NCBI GenBank assembly: GCA_025677815.1
Contig: JAIXMP010000048.1
Span: forward strand, 62,001-126,000
From: Phascolomyces articulosus
Lineage: Eukaryota > Mucoromycota > Mucoromycetes > Mucorales > Lichtheimiaceae
DNA length: 64,000 bases
Direction of reading: 5' to 3'
Shown: one piece after another, positions 50,377 to 62,069 of the stretch
Layout of the letters: each line of letters starts with the position of its first letter
Numbering within the stretch: the first letter of the stretch is position 1
The notes under the pieces: model-generated
Told to the model about the DNA's origin: nothing
The model's database searches: none
The model's input: the letters and a program-made list of their open reading frames with translations, nothing else
Made by a program: the position numbers and the translations under genes

Positions 50377-53300
50377 CTATGTGGTTGTTGTATGTGTTGG
50401 TTTTTCGTCATCAAGGAAGCTGTCAATATTTTCCTGTTGATGATACCGATGACGTTGAAACGGTCGTTGTAAAGCTGATGTAAATCTTGACCGTGTCGGT
50501 GGATTATGTGGTCGAGAATTATCTATATCAATGATAGTGTCCTCTTTCATGCTTTTTTTGATCTTTGGATTTTCGTAGGCGTTATTGATTCCAACAATTA
50601 CCTCGTCATCAATGTAATATGCTTTCAACAAGAGTTCTAAATACTGTATTCGTCGTTTCAATTCTTCATGGGACTGTTTACAATTCCCCAGCGTTACAGA
50701 ATTATTAACATAATTATCGACTGTCGTGGTGGAAGAAGGTGGAATATTAGATTTGCTAGTTTCATCGTGGTAATGGTTTACTTCTTCGTCGTTGTCGTCA
50801 TTCAACTGATGAATAGCTGTATTACTACTGTTATTGGTTGCTGCTTGTTCCAGTGATAATGTATGTTTATTTTTCCTATAATTGTCTTTTTCAAACGATG
50901 ATATTTCCAGCAAATGATGATACTCACACAATAATTCTTCATTTTGTCGATTAAATAAGCGTGGATCCACAGGGTGGATGAGTGGTATAGGTCGACCTAA
51001 GAATCCAAATTTATCGTATATATTTTGTTGAAGAGATCTCTTGAATCCGAAAAAATTATGGACCGCACCCCATGGACTACTAGGTCTTGTACCATAAAGA
51101 AACCCATTGATGGTAATCAAAAGTGCCAAAAGACCACCTACTGATCCAAGAACTGTGACAAGTGGAAACATACGTTGTTCTTGAAGTGTAATATCTGCAA
51201 TTTGCATAGGTCGAAACACGATGACCGAAGAAGAAGTACCTCCATCTGCCTCGTTTAATCTTGGTGCACTACTTCCTACTTGGAAATTGGTTGTGATTTC
51301 CAATACTTCGTCATAGATAGAAGCAAACCCCATGACATTCCATCCTGAGGAACTAAGGTACTTGTGTTTTTGGTGTTGATACACAATCATTGGACGATTT
51401 TGAGTAGATAAATCAATAATGTATCTATCGAGGTTAGGTCCATCCTGTTGAACATCTTGCAAAGCCCATGAAATCATTGTCTGTTGATCTGGTCGTGGAT
51501 CGGTAACATCTGAAAGAAAATATTGATTTTGTTGTTCGGGTGTATAATAGAGATAAATATTTGGATTGGCAGACTGCATGGGATATACATCTACTTGTAA
51601 TGTATGTTCGGCAGATGCATTGTCGAGAATATATTCTAATCCAAATTCAAGTGAATCACCATAACCAAGCTCTCCTCCTCCTTGGCTAAACCAACAGTCA
51701 GTACTCAACCTTGCAGGTTGATATGTAGAATATGGATAATTCCGTGCATTGGTAAATGGAATAGGTTCTTCTTTTGGGCAAAAGGTGGAATCAGCCACAG
51801 TACATGACATGTTAACATTCGTCATCCCCCGAAGACACAAACGTATATCTGACATATAAAGGGTAGTAATAATAAAATAAGTACAAGTACTGTCTTATAA
51901 ACGTCGACATTCAGATACTAGTAAAGTATATACCTGGAGTGGGCACTGTAACAGCTGCATTCTGAATAGATAGTGTTGATGTTGGACTGTTCACTACTTG
52001 ATTAATGTTGTATGTCAAATAGGCAATAAAAATACAGGCAAATAATATTTTTGTAACCATATGAGAGCGTTCAGCCCATGTTGGTTCTCCAACTCTATAT
52101 ATATATATATCAACAAAATGTATAAAAAAAACTACATATGGAACAGGATAAATTTATGCGTGTAAAGAAAACAAACAGCAATTTTTGTTTACCTTGGATT
52201 AAATAAAATGTATGAATACAGAGGCAAGAAAAATGATTTGATAGGAAGCATAAACTTTCTGAAACGATCATCCAAGGCTTTTTTAACATTACGATTGCGA
52301 CGGTAAATACAGACAACAAAGCTAGTGATCAACACTAGAACCACTATGCTTACTACCACTGGTACAATAATAATAGTGGTAGCCGCACTTTGTAACAAAA
52401 ATATAAATAGCAGGCAAACATCATAAGTAACATTTGCATATAATATCTTCCTTGATAATTATATTCAAGTTTATTACTTACCTTTCTCCATCTGTTGGAC
52501 CTCCATTTGAAACGAAATCACCAAAACTATAGGCATCAAATGTGTTAAAACACCTCACTTCACCACAGCCTATGTATTCGATAATAGTATAATAAAATAA
52601 CACAAAGAACATTGTTTATTATTTTTAATAATTGTCATTAGTATTATAAATAAAATATCTTTCTTACCAAACATTCTCCAAACTGCATTGGTGCTTGTAT
52701 TCACAGCAACACTTGCACCATAGCGTGAACCTTGGTAGTCTTGAAGTACTTCAGCATTATTATTTACTGATATCCATGACCATTCAGTAGCTGGAGCAGG
52801 AGCAATAGTGGTAGTATTCGTCTGACCTCCCCCCATAGCGTCGGTACTGTTGGTAAATACAAGTTCATAGATATCTCCAGGTTGCGTATATCCATAGTTT
52901 CTACGTCCAGCATTGGGAGTGGTATAGTGAAACCCTGGTTTAATTTTTTTTTGTCGTAAATATAGATGATAGATATGGTTATTTTAATATTGTTGACTAC
53001 AACAATTGTAATGCCTTTTTTTTGATAATTTGACAGACATTTAATATATTTGTTACCTCCTTGATATAAAATTCTATTGCTCCCACCTTGTTTTTCAAAC
53101 AACTTATTATGTTAATATGTATAAACCAATAATATAATATTTTTTTTTTAAAAAAAAAAAAAACTGTAAGTATGCTTACGAAGAACGACTAGCCCTTGAG
53201 TAATAAACGAATCTTGTGGTAAATCTGGATCAGAAAATCCCGCATCTTGCCTGGTTAAACTGTTGGTACTTGGATCAAAAATAAAAATAAAGGGATTGAT

Positions 53301-54285
53301 GCCAGTAATGTACAATATACGACCATCCCTATTAGCAGAAGGTGATGTAATGTTTTTTATTATATGTTTTGACATCAGAATACCAGTGAATTAGTGACAA
53401 TAAAAATAACCTGATATGCAAACATTCGAGATTTTGGTCTATTGGTTATACTCACCTTAAAACAAATCCATCGATAGATTCATAGGGTCCTCCACCTATA
53501 GTAACGTTACTTCTCTGTGTCATAGGCGAGAAAACTTGATTGATTGAATCATACATCCATACCGCCACTGGATCTACTGTTTGATTCGCATCTGTGCCAA
53601 CACCACCTGCAATATAAATGTTTCCTTGTGCTGATAGAACGGATGCATAAGCTCTATTGCGAGGTGGCAATATGCTACTGCCTCCTCCTCCAGTACCATT
53701 GGTTGATGGTGATGATGTAACAGTGGGTGTAATTGATGTCCATTGAGAGTTACTAAAGTCGTATTGTTCCACATACAAGGGTCCGTCTTCGTTTGTTTGG
53801 GATAAAGTTGCGCGGTAACCTCCAAAGAAAAAAACGCGGTTGTTGTTATGTGGGTCCAAGATAGCAGATGCAGCTGTTGCGAAATTTTTATAGTCACGAC
53901 TATTATTAACGAAATCATAAGTTACATTTTGAAAATGAGTATTACTGGTTCCATTGATTTTGATCGCGTTGAAATAAGGAACAATGTCTCTGAATGATCG
54001 TGTTGAATGTTTGCCTTCCCCTCCCCATACATAGGCTGTATCACCATCCGGTGACATAAACGTTGCTGCATATTTTCGTATTGGATTCACCAGTGGATCG
54101 ACTAAACGATCAAATTGAGTCACCTCTCCTCCTCGTTGCATATTTTCTTGTTCTTGAGCATACACGATACTGCTACTACTACTACTACTACTACCACTAT
54201 TAAAATAGTGTATTGTGATAAATATAGATAATAATAAATAGAACCGCCATAAAAATTTAGTAATATAATAATAGTATGGTAACAT
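50377..54285 (-). CDS. Kelch-repeat ectodomain transmembrane protein
   Basis: Eight exons (54285-53456, 53328-53180, 53086-53057, 52934-52668, 52569-52482, 52387-52193, 52094-51934, 51848-50377) keep one frame and encode 1063 aa. An N-terminal hydrophobic segment with a Ser run looks like a signal peptide. It is followed by a beta-propeller of kelch type with GG motifs (AYVWGGEG, VFFFGGYRA, IYIAGGVGT, RILYQGG) and many N-x-S/T sites. A helix at about 459-482 (IIIVPVVVSIVVLVLITSF) is followed by basic residues; a second lies near 532-546. After a Cys-containing extracellular region comes a third at about 800-825 (PLVTVLGSVGGLLALLITIN). The C-tail includes RPSSPWGAVHNFFGFK and a coiled-coil/disordered end. 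It may be a surface adhesion or sensing protein; the function is not known. Confidence 0.82.
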
Positions 54286-54912
54286 AATAATTAAATAATT
54301 AATTTGAAAAGAAAAAAAGAGAGAGAAAAAAAAAAGGTTTTTTTATATGATTATTTATTTAAATGGCTGAGGGTTTTGTTTGTGTTCATCATTATTATTT
54401 TTATCAACAAGTCGATCCCATTTTTGTACTACTGCTTTCCCATCACGCTCCATATGCTAAGTAATACTCACCACAACCAAGCCAATAAAAAGTTAGATCA
54501 AAACTTTAATCACATGAAGCACAGCCATTTCGTTTACCATTATTGATAGGCACCAAACCCCATCGTTGATAAAAACTATGATACTGTGTTTTAAAAAAAG
54601 AGCAGTGTTTATCAAATATAACAATAAATATATATATATCTTTTTTTATTTGTTATTCACGTACAGCATTAGGATACTGTGATCAGTAGATTGTCACTTT
54701 TATATGCCAATTTTTAGTATTCATGTAGGATTGTAAAGGTATACATGTAAGTCTTTTAATTATATATTGCCCATTGTTAATAGCTTATACATAACATCTT
54801 ATTTCTCAGCCACCAAAACAAAATTAAATGACTGATATTTTTAATTTTCATTGAAATTCGTGCTAATATTCGACAGTAAGAGAAAGATTCAAGAATACAA
54901 AAAAAGGCACGA
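54286..54912. other. Intergenic region
   Basis: About 630 bp, mostly AT-rich, containing the kelch gene promoter and the 3' flank of the second oxygenase. No gene seen. Confidence 0.5.
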
Positions 54913-56487
54913 TCAAATAACATCATATTCCCCATTTGTGTTTGACGATTGTTTTGCTGCTAAAGATCGTTGATGACGATAATCCAGGTACTCGTTTGAC
55001 GTTGTTATCTTAATATCCTTTGGTACCTCCTTGAAATTAGGTCGTTCACAGGGTATAAGTGGACTAGGCATATTTGTTATCATGGTTCCTGTTTCTGGGT
55101 ATACAAAATATCCAATTGAATATCGATCCATTCTATTCCTCTGATCTGGCATATCAATAACTCGATGCATGGCAGATTTAAATAGACCATTTGTAAAATA
55201 TGAAAACATCCCTCCAAGATTTACTATGTATAAAAAATTTCTTTGTTAGTGTGTATTGCTTGCAACATCTATTATCGAGACGATTGATGCTATTGAATCA
55301 TATGGTTATATGTACCCAAGATTGCATTATTCACAACCGGGACTGTTAACCAGGAATCATCCGATACGCGGACTTGTAACCCGGGAGCATTTTGATAAAG
55401 TAAAGTGATCATAATAAAATCCGTATGTTGACCAGCCAAAATAATTTCACTGTCAGCATTATCACTTCCATCTTCTTCATCTTCTGGGGTTCGGTTTGGA
55501 TAACGTAAAAATCGTAGTACACTTGTTGATCCCTTTCCATCATAAGCATGACTTGAACTTAACCAATCATTCGCTCCAGTTTTATCATTTGGTGGGAGCT
55601 AGTTATACAAGTAATATATTATTTGTAAAGAAAATGATACGTACGTATCAATAAAAAAAGTACCAAGTACTGTTATGTTAAACAAAGAATAAGAATATAC
55701 CTTCAGAGCAAAAGTGAGTAATTCAAGCACCCGTAATGCTGTTTCATGCATTCCCTATAATATACAAAAATAAGATGATACCGCTTTGAGATGACATATG
55801 ATTTTAAACTTTTCGTTGTACCTTTGAAAATGCTTGAAGGTCAGACCGATGGTTTTGAAACAGTTTTGGAAAATGTTCGATATTTTTAGTATCCGTTAAT
55901 GTTTCCATATCAAAATTCCTATTGACAATGTTGTATTATTATACAAATATAAATAAAATATAGATGCATCAGAAAAATAGTAACAAATAAATGAAAGCTT
56001 ATGAAAAAAACATGCTACTATTTACTCTTTAAAATCGCCTTTCTTTTGATTCTTTGGGTCAAATCTAAAACATTAAACAGTTAATATGAATCCGATTTTT
56101 GTAATTTGATATTGTTCATATGTATACCTTTGAGAATAAATTTCCATATATCCTTCGATTTTTTTCTGGTTGGAATCTTGCTTAAACTTGATCTTTTCTT
56201 CAGTAGGTAATTCAAAAAACTGTTTACTCTTCAGAAACCACCTCCACATAACAGACAGTGTTGTTAGTTAAAGATCACCTCTTTATTTTATTATGAACCT
56301 TCCTTATGGTACATATTATATTTACCAGATCAAAAGCTTGCTCCACTTGCAATATTGAAGGGGTTTCGTAGTTGATAATGTGAAAAAATCCAATATTCTT
56401 ACATGCATCAAAAATTTGTTCTGCTACTGTGGCATATCGGTTTGAAAAATCGCTAAAATCAATGGTGGGGATGTTGTAAGTACTCAT
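54913..56487 (-). CDS. 2-oxoglutarate/Fe(II)-dependent oxygenase, isopenicillin N synthase-like (paralogue B)
   Basis: Second member of the oxygenase pair, 348 aa. Exons are 56487-56326, 56228-56128, 56064-56026, 55918-55822, 55754-55701, 55598-55316 and 55223-54913. The N-terminus MSTYNIPTIDFSDF matches the start of paralogue A. Iron ligands are in AGQHTDFIMITLLYQ (H and D) and MHRVIDMP (distal H), and the 2-oxoglutarate Arg is in DRYSIGYF. An acidic insert (EDEEDGSDNADSE) precedes the HTD motif and is absent from A. Exons 4 and 5 (97 and 54 nt) together equal the single 151-nt exon of A, so B has one extra intron there and lacks the intron that splits exons 5 and 6 of A. The substrate is unknown. 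Confidence 0.92.
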
Positions 56488-59109
56488 AATGTATAAAAGA
56501 AAAAAGAAGAAAAAAGGGGGTTTTTTTTTTAAAAAAAAGTATAAGATTATTATGCATCATTAAATATAAAGTCACGCTTCTGGCGTACTACGATATAAAG
56601 AATATAACTTTTCAATTGTTATTTTATTTCTGGCTTTGCTGTATAAACAAAACATCTGCTGACCATGACTCAGAATTATTTTTATGCTCTCATGTCACCC
56701 TTCGTTTGCATAAGAAGATGAATACCACCTAAACTTCAATTAAGGTATAGCGGTTCATCCTAATTGTAGTGCTCAGAATACGTAACATTTCCATCCCAGG
56801 TAAAGATGTTGTTTCTCATATTAAATCAGCGGATTTACTACATAAAACAAAAAAAATAAATAAACCTCTCTGACACAGTGTTCCTGAGTTGGCATCTCAC
56901 TGATTCAAAAAAAGATTATAATCGTATGCATTAATTTTATTATGATGCGTCTCACCTTAGACCTTTTTTTTTTCTCAAAATTAAACTACTCTTTAAGTTT
57001 TTAATGTATTGAAAAATATATCTCAGGCTTTTCATAATACGACATCTATAGAACATCACTCTTAAGATAGATTCTTGCTAACACTCATGTTACTTAATCC
57101 TGGAAATGAGGTTCGAAATGTAAGATTTGTTCAAGCAAAGACGAAGAATCCCTTAATGAAACACTTTTAAAATCCTATGTTTATTAAGTCATCTTGGATG
57201 GTTTGCACCGCCAGCAAAAATTTGGACTTTATATAGTATGACTCTTGCCAACTAATGATTTATCGATCCTGAAATGATTATCCTTTATTCAAGAGAAAAA
57301 AATAGAGCATTATTGGTGCTATATATATATACATATTTGGATTGGAATGGAGGAATGCTCACCATAATAATACAACAGCCATAATATATTTTCTTCTTTT
57401 TTTTTTGTAGCAACAAGCCTTGGCTGTAACCATCAGAATTACTTGCACAAAAGAGATTCGTAATATAATAGTATATTTTGTTGTAATGCTATATAACGAA
57501 ATAATAATTTTTGGAAATAAATCAACCTTATCGAAAAATATAAATGGGAGCGAGAGTTTTTGTGGAGAAGTACAGGCATGGTAGCAGACCTGTTGCTGGG
57601 GTTCAAAAAATATATTTAGTCAACTTTTTATTTTCAACAGCTTCTTGCGCGATTCTACCAGTTGCATGCAGTGTGGATGCAGAGATTCTCCGGGAAACCG
57701 TGTATTTTCTGGGGGTGAATGTTAAATCACTGTATTGCACTGGTTTCGATCGAGCAATGAATTCGGTTATTGGTCTTCGGAAAGGTGCTGTTTGGGGTGG
57801 TGGAGAGGGGGAGTTGAAGATAGCATGGCACTACCTCCTTGCGGTTATCTTCGGCAACGTAACAATTATTATTTTGTTCCGGCTAAATGTGTCATGCCTT
57901 TTAAATTATAGAATGAAATAAAATTTAATTTAATAACAATGTTAAATTGTTTTGTGATTTAATATTTGTGAATGCTAGGGTTGCACTTGTTCTTAGATCT
58001 CACCATCTATTGACATGGTGTAAGTATGTTGTTTTTTTTTAGTCAATTGACTGATATTATTATTATCTTGTCATGAACGATTTTTACAAGAAAACTAAGC
58101 CAAGAATAAGCAAGAAACGCTCCAAATTGTCCGTTTGTCAAGTTGGAACTTGTCCACAATAACAATCATAATAATAATGAAATCTTTTGCTGTTTGGTCT
58201 TTTTTAATGTAATTTGATAGCACATTAGATTAGTTTCTTTAAGTTAAATGCTTTTAATAAAAAAAGACACGCAATCGTTTATTCCTTGAAATTCATTGAG
58301 AGGTTAAGTTTCTTTAACCCTAATCCACTTTTTTTTTCGGAATACTTCCGGATGCACAGACCATGTCAATAAAGCATCAAGTACATCGTTACCATATATT
58401 ATATACCGCGTTTTTGATATTCTTTTCGGAATGACCAAAATTTTTTATATCAGAAACTCGACATTAGTGTACAACGTCAATAAAATAATGCACATTGATT
58501 GCTTATGATTGTGTAATATGGTGTTTCCCAAAAGTACCAGGCACTTACTGATCAAGGAAAAAAAAAGAATTGTATATTAAATAACCGCTTGTACTATAGA
58601 TGACCAGACGCCAAATATCTATACCAGATGGCAAGGGAGAGCGCCTTGTTTTTAACAAAATCATTTTTTTCTTGTTAGTAACACGTACAATCAATGGATG
58701 CATTACAACAACCCATTGACAGGTTGATAGATCAACAACCATCCTACGTATATTTGTCACAAAAAAACCCCGATGCTTCACCTCTATCTGTTATTTTATG
58801 GGCTGTTGATTGCCTATTCTAGTTATGCAAATGAATTGTATAGGTATCTAATACCAATCAAACGTAGAATGTTGATTCATAATCTTATTTTGAGTACATG
58901 GAAATATTATTATATTATTCATATACGTATTGTTTTATTTATACATAACCAACACGTACGAAGGCAACGAGAAATATATTTTTATGAGAATGGGTGGTTT
59001 ATTATTATGCATGTATAAAAAACTCGTACGTATTAGCAATCACTACAATATTTAGTATTACATAAAAATAGTAAATATATCAGCAAATGTTTCATATGTC
59101 TTAACTATA
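56488..59109. other. Intergenic region with unexplained open frames
   Basis: No supportable gene. A G-richer patch at 57544-57921 carries a 125-codon plus-strand open frame (MGARVFVEKYRHGSRPVAG...) of unknown origin. A minus-strand open frame at 58781-58545 and a short plus frame from 58695 (MDALQQPIDRLIDQQPSY) overlap one another. These may be gene or element fragments. Confidence 0.4.
57544..57921 (+). CDS. Unknown 125-aa open reading frame
   Basis: An uninterrupted plus-strand frame in a patch with clearly higher G content than the neighbouring DNA. The peptide has Cys, Val and Gly in ordinary proportions and a hydrophobic segment near the C-terminus (LLAVIFGNVTIIILF). No family is recognised and no introns are evident. 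It could be a small gene, a leftover of a mobile element, or chance. Confidence is low. Confidence 0.25.
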   Translation: MGARVFVEKYRHGSRPVAGVQKIYLVNFLFSTASCAILPVACSVDAEILRETVYFLGVNVKSLYCTGFDRAMNSVIGLRKGAVWGGGEGELKIAWHYLLAVIFGNVTIIILFRLNVSCLLNYRMK

Positions 59110-61631
59110 CTAGCTATTCAACCCCGGAAAGTTCAGTGAACCACCACGACCTTGGAGAATAGTGTACACTTCTTGGTAATCATTGGGTAATATAAGTTTA
59201 TCTTGAACATAAAAGGTACCCCAATACATTCCTCGCAAGTTAAGTTTCTTTAATGAACTTATTTCCTTGACAAACGGTAATATAATATCATAAGGGATAT
59301 GCATATCCAAGTACGTAATTGGTAATTTTTTTCTTGAAAATGAAAAATTATTATTACTATTGGGAATTGGATTGACATTTTCTGCTAATGAGAGCACACC
59401 TTTCGAGGTATATATGGGAGAACGACCACAAATTTTAATATAACGAATGTGATGGCAGTGCTTTGACAATTGTTCTAAAACATGGTCATCAACGTACAGT
59501 GGCCCCACTTTATAGTAGTGTGAATGGTTGAGTCCTTGGTTATCGTAATGAAGATAGGATGTTGAATCAAAAATGGAAAGAGCTTCTAGCGCAGGAAGAC
59601 ATGGGAATAACTTTGCCAATATGTTTTTACTCTTGTCGATCGGTCCAGTGACTTTTTTCCGTAGGTCCATACCATAAAATCCACCATCATCAAGGTGTAA
59701 TTCTCGTAAATTGGATGCAGTTTCCCCATAGTTACACCATGTATCCAAGAACTGCATAGCAATAATGTCATTTTTTATGTATAAAAGTTCAATTGAACCT
59801 TGATTATACTTGTTGATGATTGAAAAGCAATTTTCCCAAGTTGATCGATTTGACCATTCATAGCATAGATCTTCTTTTCGAATATTATTTTGATAATGGT
59901 GTAAAAGAGGTTCGTGTAAAAGGGCAAATCGACGTAATCCAGATTTTCTTATAGTTGATGTTGGTGGTGACTGTTGAAGTGATAGTTTATTGTTGGAAGA
60001 TGATGTTACTTTTTCTGTACTAGAATCATCACTATTGGTATCTATATTATCTTTGGTAGCAGTTTTAGCAATATCCATAATAGAAAGACCTAATTTTTGT
60101 TGTGTTGTTTTGATACTGGAATCATTGTCATTTTTGTCGTGATACTCGTTCTCGTTGAAATCGCACAGAAAGACGTTTACCGGAGGTATTATATAATTAT
60201 GGTTGCATAGAACTACGTTTTTTAGCTGCGAACAATTTTTCAATGCAGCTACAGCGCAAGATCCTAGTTCGAATGAACGTATATCAAGACTTATAAATAA
60301 ATGCATAAGATTGGGGCTGCGTGAAAACAGTGTATCATCATTTAATAGCTGAGCAATCATGAATTTTTCATGCGTAATTTTGGTTAATCCAAAACAGACG
60401 TTAAGATAGGTAAGAGCCGAAAACCTTGGGAATAAGAAGGGCTTTAATTGTAGATATTCATCATTACTACTTCTTGTTCCTGGATTGTATTTATAATATT
60501 GACTATTATCGAAAGAGCCTGTCATGGTTATATGTGTCAGATTCGAACAGGAAATCAAGATAGCTGCGATACCTGTATCAGGAGGAATCTCGCAACCAGT
60601 AGTGAACTCCACTTGCTTGAAAGGTGGGTTTTTCATGCTTTTTAAAACAGTTTTCAGAAGAGCAGTTGTATTCTTGTCATCAGTTAACTTGGTATTATAG
60701 AAACCTTAAAGATACAAAATGAGAGGATGGTGTCAGCAATTCATCAAGTATTTCAAAGGAAAATCATATACTTCATTGAAAACAGTTGTTGTAGTGCACT
60801 TTTACACATTGGGAAGTATGAAATAGGGCACAGCTTACATAATTTTTCGATATTGTGATCATCAGCAATAGACAAAAGGATCGTCAATACATCTTTTAGC
60901 GTCAACACGATATTATAATGATAAAAATAATCTCCCATCACATAAACTTTATGCCTTGTTTGATACTGATCTGTTATCTCTATTGCTGGCCAACATTCTG
61001 TATTTAAACACCCAGTAGGTGACATTTTGTTCCAAAAATAGGGTAAGGTAACCATAGATTTACACCAGCGTTTACAAACTCTTGTACATTCCAAAAGATC
61101 TTCAAAAGTATCCAAATAACTAACTATTTCGCACAGGATTTCATAAGGAATCAATCGATGGAATTGATGACTATATTGTACCAATGTGGTAAGAATTGTT
61201 TGCCTCTCTTTTTTCAGAATGGTGAGATCATCTTCTTGTTGCTGTGTAACACGGCTTTTGTCTTTTTCTCTATTTTTCGATGATAATTCTTGTTGCTGTA
61301 CCAATGTAGCAGATGCACTGTTATCGTCGCTCATCTTCTTCTTTTTCTGCTTTGCATTAGATATTATGTTGTTGCTATTATTGGAATTATAAATAATGCC
61401 AAGGGATGTTGATATGCATTTTATTCCATTGTCATAAGCTTCGATGGCTGCTCGAAGATTGTTTTGTTCAATAAAAACATTGGCAAGGTCAAGATACCCT
61501 TTTGCTTTCTTTGGTGATTTACGAATATATGCTTCAGCTTTTCGTTGCCTTGCGTTTAAACCTCGTTTAATGAAGCGCGATTCTGGAAGTATATCATATG
61601 CATTATGTCTTATTTGTTGAAAAAATGGCAT
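59110..61631 (-). CDS. TPR-containing F-box / leucine-rich-repeat protein
   Basis: Two exons, 61631-60806 and 60704-59110, encode 806 aa. The ATG at 61631 (MPFFQQIRH) was chosen over an upstream in-frame ATG at 61733 because the latter reads through a poly-A tract encoding a lysine run. The intron uses donor GTAAAAG at 60805 and acceptor TTTAAG at 60705, the only pair I found giving the right phase. A TPR-like helix pair lies at about residues 42-75 (AKGYLDLANVFIEQNNLRAA). A polar linker follows, then the F-box at about 159-205 (RLIPYEILCEIVSYL ... CKRWCKSMV). The C-terminal part is a degenerate LRR array (LRELHLDDGG, LEALSIFDS, LKKLNLRGM). TPR plus F-box plus LRR resembles Pof3/Dia2-type SCF receptors; this link is inference. 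Confidence 0.85.
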
Positions 61632-61648
61632 AATAAAAAGGAAAAATC

Positions 61649-61676
61649 TTTTTTTTTTTTTTTTTTTTTTTTTTTT
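61649..61676. repeat. Homopolymer T28 (A28 on the gene strand)
   Basis: A run of 28 T lies just upstream of the F-box gene start on its template, giving an A28 leader 17 nt before the ATG. The length may vary between strains or assemblies. Confidence 0.95.
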
Positions 61677-62069
61677 GCAAGGTGCGTATTTAAGGAATTT
61701 TATTTTTATCCGCGTGACGCTACACAATAACAAACCTTATACCACACTAGGGCGCCAATGAAAACACTTGAGTAATAACGTATTTCATTTATGTAGTCAA
61801 TTTTTGGCTGAGTGTAACAGTCAGTTGTAGAGAGCTCAGGGTGAAATAGCGAAGCAAGACAGTAATATATCACTGAAAAGAACCAAGTTATAATCAAGGT
61901 CAAAAAAATTTTCTTATTCAAGGTGCAACGATTGCTACTCATGATAAATGCTTGCGTGATTTTGGAGCACCAGGATTTAAAATTATTTTTCTATTAAATG
62001 ATCTTCGCACGTATAAGAAGAAAAGTATTATTGGTTCAAAGTCAAGGTTCATTAGAAGACTATTCCACA

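Noticed and set aside
61706..61942. 78-codon minus-strand open frame upstream of the TPR/F-box gene
   Set aside because: It lacks family features and sits in the likely promoter/leader of that gene; a small membrane protein cannot be excluded but is not supported.
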